Source of the DNA: Selaginella tamariscina
Lineage: Eukaryota > Streptophyta > Lycopodiopsida > Selaginellales > Selaginellaceae
Assembly: GCA_003024785.1 (NCBI GenBank)
Contig: PUQB01000757.1
Location: 32,384 to 96,383 of the forward strand
Reading direction: 5' to 3'
DNA length: 64,000 nucleotides
Under the pieces are notes generated by a model. It ran no database searches. It worked only from the letters and a program-made list of their open reading frames with translations, and was not told the DNA's origin. Position numbers and translations under genes: made by a program. Positions 34,642 to 46,935 of the stretch are shown here, piece after piece. The stretch's first letter is position 1. Every line of letters starts with the position of its first letter.

Positions 34642-34979
34642 GAAAATGTCAACGTCCTCGTTAACGTCCAACTCCAAGACTAAACTAGGTTAGAAAAAAA
34701 ATTAATCAAAAACTAATACTAATCACCCTATGCGGAGTCAGCAAAAAGTCCACAAGTTTTATTACCCCCTTGCATTACACAAAGCCAAGTACTTCAAAAT
34801 CGTCGTTCACTGAGCGACAACTCAGCTACTGGAGGTACCACCTGCGACAAGAAGTCACTTAAAGACCTTTTGCACGTTTACAAAGTCTGTCACCTGACAC
34901 ATACAACAAGTTAGTTAATTTCCTTAAGTTAACTAGAATTTATAACAAAGGCCTCTACTTAATGTTGTCTGTCAACCCC

Positions 34980-36290
34980 TAGGTTAAGAAGAAATAAAAC
35001 TTTATTTCTTAATCAACTTGAGAAACCCTTGTCTCAAACTTATTCACCAAATCCAACGCATTTTGCAAATTCTTTAATGGTTCCCATGTCGATTCACATG
35101 CTGGATAACCTTTTCATTTATAAAGATACTTAAACTTACATTTTCGCAGTCCATAAACCTTCCTTTTGCCCAATATAGATTCAAATTTGTATTCCGTATC
35201 TTCATTAATTAGCTTAGGACGCGGACATAAGTTTTCATATATTTGCGAATGTTTCTCATCCTTGTGGAATGCTCGAGCAAATTGACATAAACACATTGTG
35301 TATTGTTCCCAACTTTGGAGGAAGATCTAACCCATAAGCCACTTTTCCTACCCGCTTTACCACCTTGTATAGACCTATGTAGTGTAATAGAAACTTCTTT
35401 GAAAGAGTTGTTGGAACCTTCAGGTTTTTTGGTACTCAACAAAACCATATCCCAACTGATACTATACATCCATCGATGCTTATCGTACTGTTGACGATAC
35501 CTTTCCTGTGCTGCAGCCATTGCTTGATTAGCAATTTCCCATGTTCGATACAACTGTCCAAAAAACTCTGCTATAGAGGGAACTAAATTAACATTGTCTT
35601 TCGGAACACCATACTTTGAGGAATACCACCCTTATTCCCAGTTAACACCTCCATTGGGCTAACCCAATCGTAGTGTGTGTTAAATTATTGTAACATACTT
35701 CAGCCATATCCAAGTGTTCAACCTAATTAAGTTGATCACCTTATACATAGCATTTGAGATAGTCCTTGACTTGTCGGTTCACCCTTTCCGTTTGACCATT
35801 AGTTTGCGGATGGTAAGCTGTACTAAACTTCAGCATTGTGCTAAACTGCTTAAACAATGTTCCCCAAAATTTGCTCGTAAATCGAGGATCCTGATTTGAG
35901 ATCATTATTTTCGGTAGCCTACGTACTCTTATGATTCGTGGAAGAACAACTTTGCTGCTTGAATTGCATTTATTGTCTCTACAATTTGAATGAAATGAGA
36001 AACTTTTGAAAACTGATCAACCACCACCATGAGCGCGTTAAAACCACAAGATTTTGGCAATCCCATATAAAGTCCAAAGTAACACTTTTGAAATGGCTAC
36101 TTTGGAATTGGTATACACTGCAACTTCCTAGCTCATTTTTGCGATCGACTTTACACTTGTTAACATGTGGGGCATGTCTTAACATACTTGGCAACATCGT
36201 TTATCATACCCGGCCAATAGAATCTCTGTTTCAACAAAAGCCAACGTCTTATGCCTTCCACCATGTCCTACCAAAGGAACGTCGTGATGC
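34980..36290 (-). pseudogene. E3 integrase with C-terminal chromodomain
   Basis: Zinc-domain remnants (near 36200-36160) are followed by the core: RLPKIMISNQDPRFTSKFWG near 35905-35850, where the usual catalytic S-D is S-N (35894-35896), then AYHPQTNGQTERVNRQVKDY near 35810-35760 with the Glu kept. The chromodomain (EYKFESILGKRKVYGLRKC, then KFKYLYK-stop-KGYP, then ESTWEPLKNLQNAL) spans about 35195-34990. Its aromatic-cage Trp codon is TGA at 35114-35116. Chromodomains guide integration to histone-marked chromatin; this one is truncated. Confidence 0.9.
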
Positions 36291-36294
36291 TCTC

Positions 36295-37870
36295 TTAGTA
36301 GCCTCCCTTATGGAACATAGAGTCTCCTTTCTTTATAATAAAAAACTCCATCGCATACAGCAAAATGCGCCATTTGAGTGCATCCATTCGACTTTCTATT
36401 CCTACTGGAATATTACCATCTTTTTGTAGCTGATGAACTTGTTTCCTCTTTGCTACCATGTTTAGAGCCTCCTTAGCAAATTTGTCTTGAGGATACACCG
36501 TCACAAATTCATCCACCAAAGTTGACACTAATGCTGACATAATATGAAGTTGACCTTTCCTACTGAGTGCATCTGCCACCACATTGTCTTTTCCAGCTTT
36601 ATGTTTGATTTTAGGCTGAAATCGAGCTAACTTTTGCTGCCATCTAATATACTTTGGTGATAGCTTCGGATGCATTTTGAAGTACCTTAGAGTTACACTA
36701 TAAGTCCAAACCACAGTGCCATGACTTGGAAGATAATGACGCCAATACTTCAAGGAAGCAACAATAGCATACATCTCTTTTTCATCAATAGGCCATCGAA
36801 TTTGTGCAGCATCCAACTTCTTTGAGAAAAAGGACACCAGATGTTCTTTTATTGCAATACACCACTAATTGCAAAGTCGGAAGCATCACATTCTACCTCA
36901 AATGGATCTTCAAGATGGGCAACTGCAAAACTGGCTTAAAAGAGATAACTTCTTTAAGTTTGATGAATGCACATTGGCACTCTGGAGTCCAATGCCATGG
37001 AATGTTCTTTGTGAGATCTGTCAATGGGGCCGCTATCTCCGAGTAACCCTTTATGAATCTTCGATAATACCTTGTCAGACCAAGAAATGATCTAGCTTCA
37101 TGCACGTTTTTCAAAGTCATCCACTCAGTAATAGCTTGAATTTTCTTTGGATCCATGGCAACCACCCCACCTGAAATCAAGTGTCCAAGAAATTTATCTT
37201 GGTTTGACCAAATGCGCACTTATTTTTTTAACATACAACTGGTTCTCTCTCAACCTCTGAAACACTCTTTCTATGTGTTCCACATATTCCTCAATTGTCG
37301 AACTGAAAACCAGAATGTCATCAATATACACCACTACAAACTCGTCTAGATAGTCTCTAAACACATCATCCATCATTGTGCAAAAAGTTGCTGGAGCATT
37401 GCACAACCAAATGGCAAGACTAGTAACTCAAATGATCCATAATGTGTTTCGAAAAGCGGTCTTTTCAATGTCATTCTCTGATGGTACCCAGATCTTAAGT
37501 CTATTCTTGAAAAATACTTTGCTTTTGATAGCATATCAAATAAGTCATTACTCGCGGAAGAGGATACTTATTTTTAATAGTTATCGCGTTCAGCGCTTGA
37601 TAGTCCACATCATACTATCCTTTTTCATTATAAATAAGATCGGTGCACCATATGGCAATCGGCTAGGTCGAATGTGTCCTCGACCAACCAATTCTATCAA
37701 TGTCTCTTCAATTTTATTAACTCTTGAGGATTCAACCAATATGGGGCTCTTGCCGGTGGAGACGAACCTGGCAGAATTTCTATTCTGTGATCCACACCTC
37801 GACGTGGAGGTAACTCAGGCAGCAAGTCTTTTGGCAACACGTCCTTAAACATGTTCAAGACTTCTAAAAT
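36295..37870 (-). pseudogene. E3 reverse transcriptase and RNase H
   Basis: RT motifs: an N-terminal part broken near 37500-37860, NAPATFCTMMDDVFRDYLDEF, and the active site YIDD at 37317-37328 (VVVYIDDILVFSSTIEEYV). The thumb/connection is FLGLTRYYRRFIKGYSEIA near 37110. RNase H reads KEMYAIVASLKYWRHYLP and DNVVADALSRKG (about 36780-36560), ending in a 180-codon open stretch toward integrase. Frame changes occur near 36870 and 37200. Confidence 0.9.
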
Positions 37871-38480
37871 AGGTTCGAGAACAAATTTTGACCGTCTTCT
37901 ATTTTGACTTCGTCAGTATCCAAAACTATTACAAAATTACACGTTCTCGATGTCTAACTGCCTTACGCAACTAAGTTAAGGTAAGGAACATAGGATTTCA
38001 ATCCTTATTAGTTAGTGTTTCCATCCTGAGCATTGTTTTTTAATGTCCTCTTTGTCCGCTACAAGCGTGATTCGATTATCTCCAGAATCCCTCATTTCGA
38101 TTACATGTTTATGGAACCATTCCATACCCAAAACAAAGTCAAACCCCATCATATTAAGACAACTAAGTCTAGCTTACCTTCCAATCTTTGATTTGGACAG
38201 AAACTGCCCTTGCTATATTATTTTATTTTGAAAAAATTTGCCAAAATTGATCTTTATTTCACACATCTTTATTACATCCAAATTCAATCAACGAGCTAGA
38301 CTAGTCAATATGAAGTTGTATGTTGCTTTAGTATTGATCATCATTCGGACTCGGTCCCCTTGTATCCTTCCTGTCAAATATATCAAAAGATCAGTTTTGT
38401 CTTGAATAGCGAATAAGGCAAGTTGTTTGGCACAACATTACTTCTTCTGACTCATCTTCTAGATCTTTAAGCGTTTCTGT
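37871..38480 (-). pseudogene. E3 protease region
   Basis: The protease active site, normally D-T-G-A, reads N-T-K-A (38327-38335, in MMINTKATYNFIL), so the enzyme is inactive. The following SLARLNLDVIK-like text and hydrophobic strands support the assignment. Both substitutions are G-to-A on the coding strand. The remainder is broken by stops. Confidence 0.65.
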
Positions 38481-39600
38481 TCAGCAACTTCTTTTTCTAC
38501 CATCGCCTTGAAATGACCCAATTGTTTGAGGGTGCCCGACATTGTTTAGTAAAATGACTAGGCTTGTTACAATTATGACATGTCGGAACCCCACCTGCAA
38601 ATTGCGAGGGAGCAGACTTTGGAGCCGAGCCCTTGGCTTGCTGAGGTGGTGGTAATGCTGATGGTTTTCGAGATCTGATGGGTTTTGATGTATCCAAAAA
38701 CTTGGAACTGCTGACAAAGGGACTTGCACTTTGAATTGATGGTAATTGATTTGGTTGCCTATTAAACCTTCTGAACCCAGACTTTGAGGAAAACTCCTCA
38801 GTTTAGGTTTTGCTTCCTCCCCCTTATTGTACAAGTCTTTTAACGACATGCCATAAGCAACCTTTTGAGCTGCCTCTTGACATTCTCGATAGCTTGTTAG
38901 CTTGTACCTTAGGATCTCCTTCTGCGTTTTCTCATTCAAGCTGGCCATGAAGCAACTTCGAGCTTCATCATTGCTCATGTTTGGGACCAAATGCTGTACA
39001 CTTTCAAACCAATAGACATGGTCTACCAGGTTTCTCTGAACTCCTTGTTTACAAGTTGCCAAATCAGAACACAATCGCAACCTAAGGTCATCCGGCATAT
39101 ACTGCTTTTTGATCTCTCTTTTTATGTGTCCAGCTATTTCAATATTCAAGTTCACCTTCAACTATCCGCCACCAAGTCTTAACTTCTCCTTTGAGAAACT
39201 GCTTGGCACATGCCACCATTTCTATCTTTCTCATGGAAGCAGCCTTAAAATAACTTTCCATATCATATAACCGGTCGTCTAGAATTTTATAGTCCTCTAA
39301 ATCGAATTCTTTGGCAAATGAAGGTGGTAGTGATCTTAGTAAATTCAAGCCAGTTAAGCCTTTTGAACTTGCTCTGGATCATGCTTCTTCTTCTTTCTTC
39401 GTGTGTCTAGTTGTGGAACATTTGATAATGTGGTAACCGCTGGAATTCGATCAACAACATTATCTATTTGATCGTTCAACCCTAAATATCCCCTCGAAGT
39501 TCATTTAGGGCATCCATCATTATTTCCCGCCAACCAGGCGCTGCCTAACTCTAGAGGGTTGACCTAGATCAGCTTCATCCATCTCCTCATTTTGAGCCTC
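38481..39600 (-). pseudogene. E3 gag
   Basis: The gag core starts after a broken N-terminus (MDEADLGQPSRVRQRLVGGK near 39585). It reads ESYFKAASMRKIEMVACAKQ, then FLKGEVKTWWR near 39180-39280, then a long open stretch to 38481 (YMPDDLRLRLCSDLATCKQG, VDHVYWFESVQHLVPNMSND). The zinc knuckle CHNCNKPSHFTKQC is at 38539-38580, in a neighbouring frame. Domain order and size are normal for a plant chromovirus. Confidence 0.88.
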
Positions 39601-39956
39601 TATGATAGCCCTCTCTGCCTCAGGCTCTGATTTCTTCTTTGCTCATTGTATTGAACCCTAGTTTCAACACTCGAAGAATATGCTTGGAATATTCCCAATA
39701 TGAAGTTGGAAACACCCTGCATAGGTTGTACACCCACACACATCAGCTTGAAACATAATAAGACTTTCGGACATACCTAGAATCTCACACCGACTCACTA
39801 AGCAAGTGTTCTCCGAAGGTTGATGACTCACAGGATCAAATCTATGCAGAATACAGACATGTCAACTGAAAGCGATAGAGTAGATCAAGAACTTAGATTT
39901 ATCTAAACACTGAAACACCCTATGACTTAAGGCAGTCCTATTGACCGTAAGAACTC

Positions 39957-39968
39957 GCTCTGATACCA
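39957..39968 (-). other. E3 primer-binding site for initiator Met tRNA
   Basis: The minus strand reads TGGTATCAGAGC two bases after the 5' LTR, the classic site complementary to the 3' end of plant initiator methionine tRNA. Confidence 0.93.
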
Positions 39969-39970
39969 AT

Positions 39971-40900
39971 TGTCAGAGTTTTTAGCTGGTGCCACAAAGG
40001 TGGCTTGCCATGTGCCAACCCTGGAATCCCCTCTCTAGAATCCCCACGAAATCTAGTAAAGTAACCTGTATTGGAACCCAACCCTTAGGAACTTAAGCCC
40101 CTAGCTAACCAAGTTCACAAATGAGGCTCACCTTGTGAATCAGGATACGCAAACTAGCCGAGCTATAGGTGTCCTTGGCGTGGTTGAGGCAATCGAAGTA
40201 AGGCCTCAACCACTAGTTCTGCAGAATGTGGACTCGGGCAATGCCTTTAAGCTTGCGAGCGGGTTTTCGGCCCAAGGAATTTGACTAACTTCTTGAAAGT
40301 AATGTACCCCTGTCACAAAGGTAAAATCCTACCAGCAATAAGGATAGTCTAACCCAAAGGTGGGACGTACCCCTATCATGTGAAAGTTTGGGTGGCACAA
40401 CAAAGGGTTGCGCCTTGACAACACAAGCTTAGCTTGCATCAGTAGGAGATTAATGACTCTTTTGAACCCATGAAGCCTCACTACACATACTCTACCTTAT
40501 TTATGTGACGGAGCCCTTCCCCCCCCTCTCCCCCCATGTTTTCTTAAGTGAGTAAGTGGGCATGGAAATGCCAACCCTTAATGGAATGAGACGCCTAACC
40601 GTAACCCTAAACCTAACCCCTAGGCATGGGTTAGGGCAACCCTAGGGGTGTCCCTAACTCTTTTTGACAAGCTATATCAGAAAACCTAACATCAAACCGA
40701 GGGAGAGTTTCTAAATGGAAGTGCTAGCTTCGCCTAGCGTTTCTTGCAATACCTAACGATACCTGACCGGACCATCACTAGATATCCAAGTGCACTATGC
40801 GGGTCTATTTCTTTTACATCTATGGTTCGTCACACAACTCGATAGGTAACAATAATCAAACCCCAAAGTAAAGGGTCAAGTCATAGTAAAAACTATAACA
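39971..40900 (-). repeat. E3 5' LTR
   Basis: TGTCAGAGTTTTTAGC to AAAACTATAACA on the plus strand. It has the interrupted C-run (40517-40545) seen as a G-run in sister LTRs, telomere-like AACCCTAAACC words and CATAAATAAGG in the inverted sense. Confidence 0.92.
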
Positions 40901-40905
40901 TTCTT

Positions 40906-42451
40906 AGCCCTTGAACAGTTTTTTGAAATACTGAAAATAACATTATGTTTCATCTCAAAAGTAAAGTTCGGTTCATAAGTTTTCATAAAGTCATTTATTA
41001 ACTTCGTTATAATCGTCTGCATCAAGCATTTTGTAAATAAGTTGCAATGTACATGTCTATATTATTACAGTTCTTACATTTTGATAAATTAATATAATTA
41101 TATAGTCATATTCACTAATGTAATAACTTGTTGGTAAATTTGGGATTTGAGAATATCAGTATTAAAATTGTAATAACTTGTGGTAAATTTGGGATTTTGA
41201 GAATATCAGTATTAAAATTGTAATTGTTTATGGAATAAGAATTAGCTTTAAAAAGTACTTATCAAAACATTAATTACTCAAATTAGTGAAGAAGTTATAC
41301 TTCGATTAACTTTGGGGGAATTGTTTACATAATTAATTTAAGAGTGGAAATGGATATAATGTTACAGAGGCATGCAGTGTTATGAGTTCATAGAGACTCT
41401 TATCGTGGGAATTAAATTTTAAGATTCAATATTTAAACTTAGTGAGATAAGGAGTTAAGAATTATTAAATGAACCTAGTTGTTGTGTTCTTTGGGAAATG
41501 AGTACAATAGGAATGGGTCAGTTGAGACACGTGATATCTAAAGATTACCGGTTGAGGCACTAGATATATGTTGAGTTTCATGATTTCTACATTGGTTTGT
41601 TAAAAAGGTATGTTAGCTTATATTTGCTCCATGAATTAGTTGGTGTTATGAAGAGTACAAAGTTAGTTGCAAAATGTGAATGATAGTGATATGATACTTG
41701 GTCACATATTTGACTTGAATTTAATTTCTATCGGGAATGAATTTATGTCAATAATACACCAAGTAGATGGGCTAATTTCAAGTTGGCATGTATATATGTA
41801 TAACCATGTGCCTCTTGCCAAATTAACATGTCTACAAAGAACAGGGTTTCAGAAATAGTACTCTCGTCTCGAAGAGCTTGATTCTAATAATGTTTCATAT
41901 TTAGTTTAGCGTAGCTATACACTAACATGGAGAGGTATAATAGTAGACCTTATGCAAATAGTATAAAAACACCGAGGGAGGCAAAAATGTGAGGCTATAA
42001 TACTATGACATGTGGATATGTGAAACCATTGGAAAATCAAAGAAATGTGAAACCATTGGGTTTAGCATTTGAAATGGACTCAAATTGCTTGTTGTGTGCC
42101 TAGGGGCCGACAATCAACATTAACTAAAAGCATATAAATTCTAGTTAAGTAAAGAAATTAACCATTATGTTATTTGCATCATATGACAAGTTATACAGAC
42201 GTGCAAAGGTCTCTAGGTGACTTCATGTTGCAGGTGGTCCCTTTTGCATTTGAGTTTACGACTTAGTAAACAACAGTTCTGAAGTACTTGGTTTTGCATA
42301 ATGCAAGAGGGTAATGAAAATTATGTGAATTTTTTACTGACTCCACATAAAGTGATATGTTAGTTTTGGTTAATTTTTTTTAACATTATCTAGTCTTGGA
42401 GTTATTATTATTCATCAACAAGGACGTTGACATTTTTAAATGTGGAGAAAG
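40906..42451 (+). other. LARD 1 internal region, third part
   Basis: Noncoding and collinear with about 57510-59000 of LARD 2. The last 350 bases match the inverted 3' internal end of E3 (34640-34990). It ends in AATGTGGAGAAAG, a weak polypurine tract, before the 3' LTR. Confidence 0.75.
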
Positions 42452-44110
42452 TGTCATAGTTTTTATTATGCCCTTTACTTTTATTTTGAAGTTGACTATT
42501 GTAACATATTAAACTATGTTGATAAGTCCTATGTGTAGAAGAAACATGCCCGCTTAGTGCACTTGAGTATTTAATGATGGTCCGATTGGCTTTTAATGAG
42601 TTCAACATGTCGAATACGGGTAGAAACACCTTTAGGGTTGTTCCAACCCCTTGGGTTAGGGTTTAGGGTTGATGGGACGTTAGGTTAAACTCACCAAGCA
42701 TATTCCTATTGAGAATGATATTCTATGCTATCTCATTTTACAAAACAAAAAATAGGGGGCCTTTGTCATATATATAAAGTAGGATATATAATGAAAGTTA
42801 TTAAGTTCATTATTATTACAAGTAGGATATTAGTTGGACTTATTATTCATATTATATAAAGTAGGATATATAATGAGAGTTCTTAAGTTCATTATTAAGT
42901 CCAACTAATGGATTTGGAAGTTGAGGTAGAATTACACAATCTACAAGCTCTAAATTGTTTATTCCGCCTCAACTTTCAATAATAAAGGTATGTTTTACCT
43001 TCAAGGTAGTTTACTCTTAACGTTGACAAAATTTGTGCATAGGAAGTCTTATCAAACTGCACATTCCAAAGGTCAGAGGTTAAAACATGTTTCTAGCTTC
43101 CTCCTCCATGTCAAGCTAGGTGTAACACTCACAATTAAGCAAGGCACATCCGTATCCTTATCTAACTGTGGATGTGAGATTTTGGTTAACATGTTTATTT
43201 TACCAAATTCCTGAAGGTTCATAAAGGGGTTCTAAAGTTGATATTTGAGAACCATGTTCGTGACACTTGGTGTAACTCTTGAATATATGAGGCTATGACA
43301 TGATAGTCCACATCTTGGGAAATAGTGTCATATGAAGATGTGACACTAACACTCTTTGAGGTTGCGTTATGGGTTTAACATCAAGAAGTTAGATACTCTA
43401 GTAAGCAGACATGCTTGTACTCACATCAAGGTGCTAAGCCTTGTACATTAACTCAAGGGAGGTTAGATTTCGTAACTATGTGTACTATTTGACACACTTG
43501 GCTAAGGGTGTTCTTCTTGGGATCCACAACCTAAGCTCATTAATAAGAGCCCTTTCGTGAAGCACTCGTGAAGTCATGCACTCATGGTTATTTAAACTTA
43601 GCTTTAGGGAGTTTGCTTAGTAAAACACTTGTATTCATTTACAATGCACACTCATGTCTTCATTACGTATTAGCCCTAGGTCTGATACGATTTAGCCACT
43701 CAAACCCTTAGGGGTTAATCATGGTTCATGATACTTCTTGTTGCCCTTAAGGAGTTGTACTCTCGAATGAGGGTGATTCCTCAAGAGGTAAGTCATAATG
43801 CCTTAATTCTATTATGGAGGTGATGCTTTAGTTTTTTATGGAAGTATATGCAAAGCATGTCTCCCCATTTGGGTTAAACATGAGATTGTCTAGGTCAGAA
43901 TCCTAAAATCTACTTGGATTATCTTCTAAGGTCCAAGGGATAGTTATTTTAGGTACTTAAGATAGAACCCTAAGTCTAATGCTTATTTAAGCCATCTAAG
44001 TCAGACTCTTAGGGAATACTTAGCATTGCTCACATAAAATGTTAACGCTAAATGATTATTTAGGAACCGTATATTGCCACATATAAGCCATTCGGGTTAA
44101 AACTCTAACA
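42452..44110 (+). repeat. LARD 1 3' LTR
   Basis: TGTCATAGTTTTTATTATGC to AACTCTAACA. Clearly homologous to 53707-55406 but strongly diverged, with the G-run shortened to about four bases near 42757. Confidence 0.88.
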
Positions 44111-44250
44111 ACAATGCTCCATCATCGACACTGAGGATGGAATATTAATTTTTAAAATATGAAATTTGAATATGCAATATTACATCTCACATCCTCACTG
44201 TCAAAGATGATTTAAGCAAGTATATCCACTGTGCTCAAAGTCAAAAATGG
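44111..44250. repeat. Continuation of the palindromic repeat array
   Basis: ATGCTCCATCATCGACACTGAGGATGG-type text (half of a palindromic unit) follows the LARD directly, showing that LARD 1 inserted into the array at 21860-24598. Confidence 0.55.
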
Positions 44251-45084
44251 GTTTTAAATAAGAATGTAAATATTTATTGGAATAAGAAATGAAAATAAAG
44301 CAAAACTTATTTTATTTCATTTATTTCCTTTAAAAAAAAGAAAAACACAAATATATTTGTGAAGCTTTGTTCACCTTCCTTACCATCGTGTCATATATAG
44401 ATGTAGCATATATTTATATACATGAATATGTTCTGCGTGCTGAGGATGACAGGCTGGGCTCAACGAACATTTAATATTTTACTTCCCATTTCATAACTTT
44501 CACGATTCTATATATAGAGACGTACTAAACAGTTGTACGGCAGCATGCAGCACCATTGCATATGTAAACTTAACCTTGAAAATACGTGTGGTGGCAGGCT
44601 CGACTCATCGACCCGTAGTAAACTCGTAACTGCTACATAATCTTTATTTGAATAGACTCATGGTTGTTAGAAAATCTTTATTTTTTAGTTATAACTTTTA
44701 GTTATAAAAAATTTATTAAATATTTTATTACATAAGCTATATCGCATCCTCTTTTTAATCATTCTTGAATAGATATTTTATTAGGAAACAATAGTACTAT
44801 TTAAATACCTGGTTTAGGGCATTTCTTTAGGCCGCCCAATGCATTTGAACTATTTCAGGTGAGTGATTGAGTGTACTTTTAGCGAAATCTCATGTCACGC
44901 CATGGATAGGTGCTCGGATTATGGATTCGTGGTGAGGGCAACATGAATGCATCCACGGTTTCATGAATGGAATAATGAACGAAAGCCAGAAGGTATTTTG
45001 TTTGACCATCCAATGGAACGGTTTCACAATCCAGCCCCCCTTAAGTATTAGCTCAAACAGATCAACTTAAAACTCGGCTGGTAG
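44251..45084. other. Intergenic, no gene recognised
   Basis: AT-rich to about 44810, then less so. The stretch 44880-45084 may include a broken upstream exon of the ankyrin pseudogene, but no clear repeat or splice pattern was found. Confidence 0.5.
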
Positions 45085-45769
45085 AAAGCATCAAGGCCTC
45101 ATCTTGACTTCGTCGAAACTGTTCATGGCAACACTCCACTGCTGGCTGCTTTGCAGTGCCAGGTTCCCGATCTCACCTTGATCAAGTTTCTGGTAGCCAA
45201 TGGTGCTAACGCTACGCTCAAAGGTAAAACTTGTTCAAAGACATGGTAGTGATGTTCCCTGTTTTCTCAGCAAGAAGTAGAGTGTGGCCTAATCTCTACG
45301 CAGTGGCTCGTGGCATGCAAACTGTAGTGGATACCTTGGAGGATGACGGCAAGTCCCAGACCCATCTCAACAGTTTGGCACCCAAGGAGTTCTGCGAAAC
45401 AGAAAATCCAGAACTGCTGGAAATGCTCTTGCATCTGGGCATGTCGCTGAACAAGGCCTACCAAGGTATGCTACCCGTCAACAATGCGCTATACAGACGG
45501 AACCAGCTGCAGCTCCTGCTGAAAGCTGGTGCAGATCCGACACTGCAGGATGACAAAGGCACTCTGTCGTGGACGAGCAGCCTCCGGAGGTGGTCCGGCT
45601 AGTGGCTCGTGCTTAGCGGAACGTGATCAACGTCAAAGCGGATTCAGTGAACACTGCCCTTGGCATCGCGTGCCTTTCGACGAACCAGTGGCTTGTTCTG
45701 TTGATCGAGTGTGGAGCTTCTCCCTTGGGCACCTACTGCAACCCACCACACTGCCTGATTGTCTCAAAT
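45085..45769 (+). pseudogene. Ankyrin-repeat protein pseudogene
   Basis: Ankyrin repeats mediate protein-protein binding. Exon 45085-45223 reads LDFVETVHGNTPLLAALQ and LTLIKFLVANGANATLK. A GT-AG intron of only 47 nt (45224-45270) joins in frame to RSRVWPNLYAVARGMQTVVD, then NPELLEMLLHLGMSLNKA, NALYRRNQLQLLLKAGADPT. One frameshift near 45555 and an in-frame TAG (45614-45616) precede VINVKADSVNTALGIACLST and LIECGASP. The spacing of the G-A-N/G-A-D turns fits ankyrin repeats. Codon use is richer in G/C than the surroundings. No start codon or upstream exons were identified. Confidence 0.7.
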
Positions 45770-46552
45770 GAAAAAACCAAAGGTTATGGTGATATGGTAA
45801 TTAAAGAGTTAATAAATAAATATATATTGATAGTGGCGACCCCAATGTTTGTGAGTGCAGGGGTATCATTTGAGCTCATGGGTTTAGGGTTTAGCGATTT
45901 ACATTTATAGATAATGGTATGTGCAAACCTCCTAGGAAAAGTCTAGAAAACGACATGGGAACGGTGCGTGTGCGTGTGTATGTGCTTGCGTGCGTGCATC
46001 CGCGCAAACTCAAAGTCTACGGTTTGACGTATAAGTAAACATTACGTGAACAATTAAAATTTGACAACAAAATGATAACAACTTCTCATGGAATGATAAC
46101 AACAACAAAATGATAACAACTATTGACAACTTCTCATGGGAAACATCTTTACGTCAACTCGCCGTATAAATACTTATTCCAACAAAGAAGGTCGTATATG
46201 TCATAATGTTACGGAAGGAGTTAACATTTTATCTCATATTTCTACTCACTTGTAAATTGTTTGCGGATGCAACAAGAGCGTCTCAAAGCCATATACATAG
46301 TATAAATCGAAGAGGACCTTACATTGGAGTGCTCGTCCCAACCACGTATGAACTGGCACCTATCATGCTCAAAGGTAGATTCGTAGCGGATCCGCATACT
46401 CCATACTTGGACACTGGAGGTACGTACAACATATTTTTCGATTGAGCATTTTGAAACAATTCCTACAACATAATATGCTAAATATTGATAATACTCATTC
46501 TATATTTTCATAATAAGCAAAGTTAAAAGCACTCTAAATTCTACACGCGCGT

Positions 46553-46580
46553 GCACACACACACACACACACACACACAC
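46553..46580. repeat. AC dinucleotide microsatellite in intron 1
   Basis: Uninterrupted CA/AC run just before the acceptor of proposed exon 2. Confidence 0.9.
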
Positions 46581-46663
46581 TGTTTTTACAGGAAAAGGTT
46601 TCATGTTGGAAGCATACACAATCGCAAGGTTTTATTTCTCTGACAGGTCTTGGCATGGTAAGC

Positions 46664-46718
<55 letters not shown>
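46664..46718. repeat. Compound TA/GA microsatellite in intron 2
   Basis: About eight TA units followed directly by about nineteen GA units. The reading frame over it, with its run of alternating Arg and Glu, is an artefact. Confidence 0.9.
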
Positions 46719-46722
<4 letters not shown>

Positions 46723-46904
46723 AGAGAAAGAGAGAGACTTGTTAACATGTATATGATAGGTGTAGGTTCATATACTTATATAAGACACAGCCCCTCCCCC
46801 CCCTCACACACGTGTATACATACGTGTTGTGTGTATTTATTTAACGTCTTGTTCCACCCACGTATAATACATCAACTAGGTTACTGTTCTACCACAGTGA
46901 AAAC

Positions 46905-46908
<4 letters not shown>

Positions 46909-46935
<27 letters not shown>
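46909..46935. repeat. TA microsatellite at the end of intron 2
   Basis: TA run followed by a T-rich tract and the TTACAG acceptor of exon 3. Confidence 0.85.

Larger units (their letters stand above)
33717..40900 (-). mobile_element. E3: full-length chromovirus nested in LARD 1
   Basis: Minus-strand order is 5' LTR (40900-39971), initiator-Met-tRNA primer site, gag, protease, RT, RNase H, integrase, chromodomain, polypurine tract, 3' LTR (34627-33717). It is 7.18 kb long. LARD 1 sequence on both sides joins cleanly when it is removed; TTCTT at 33713-33717 and 40901-40905 is the likely target duplication, its last T overlapping the LTR start. Gag-pol is open only in short pieces, and key residues are mutated. 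Confidence 0.92.
24599..44110 (+). mobile_element. LARD 1: large non-autonomous LTR element hosting E2b and E3
   Basis: A 5' LTR (24599-26697), a noncoding internal region in three pieces (26698-27422, 32195-33716, 40906-42451) and a 3' LTR (42452-44110) line up with the second copy at 53707-59005. The joins across both nested elements are collinear with that copy. No gag or pol is present in its own sequence. Leader and 3' internal end match E3. Flanks GCCAT and ACAAT are at best a decayed target duplication. The copy is old: LTRs differ greatly and the 5' one is rearranged. Confidence 0.85.
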
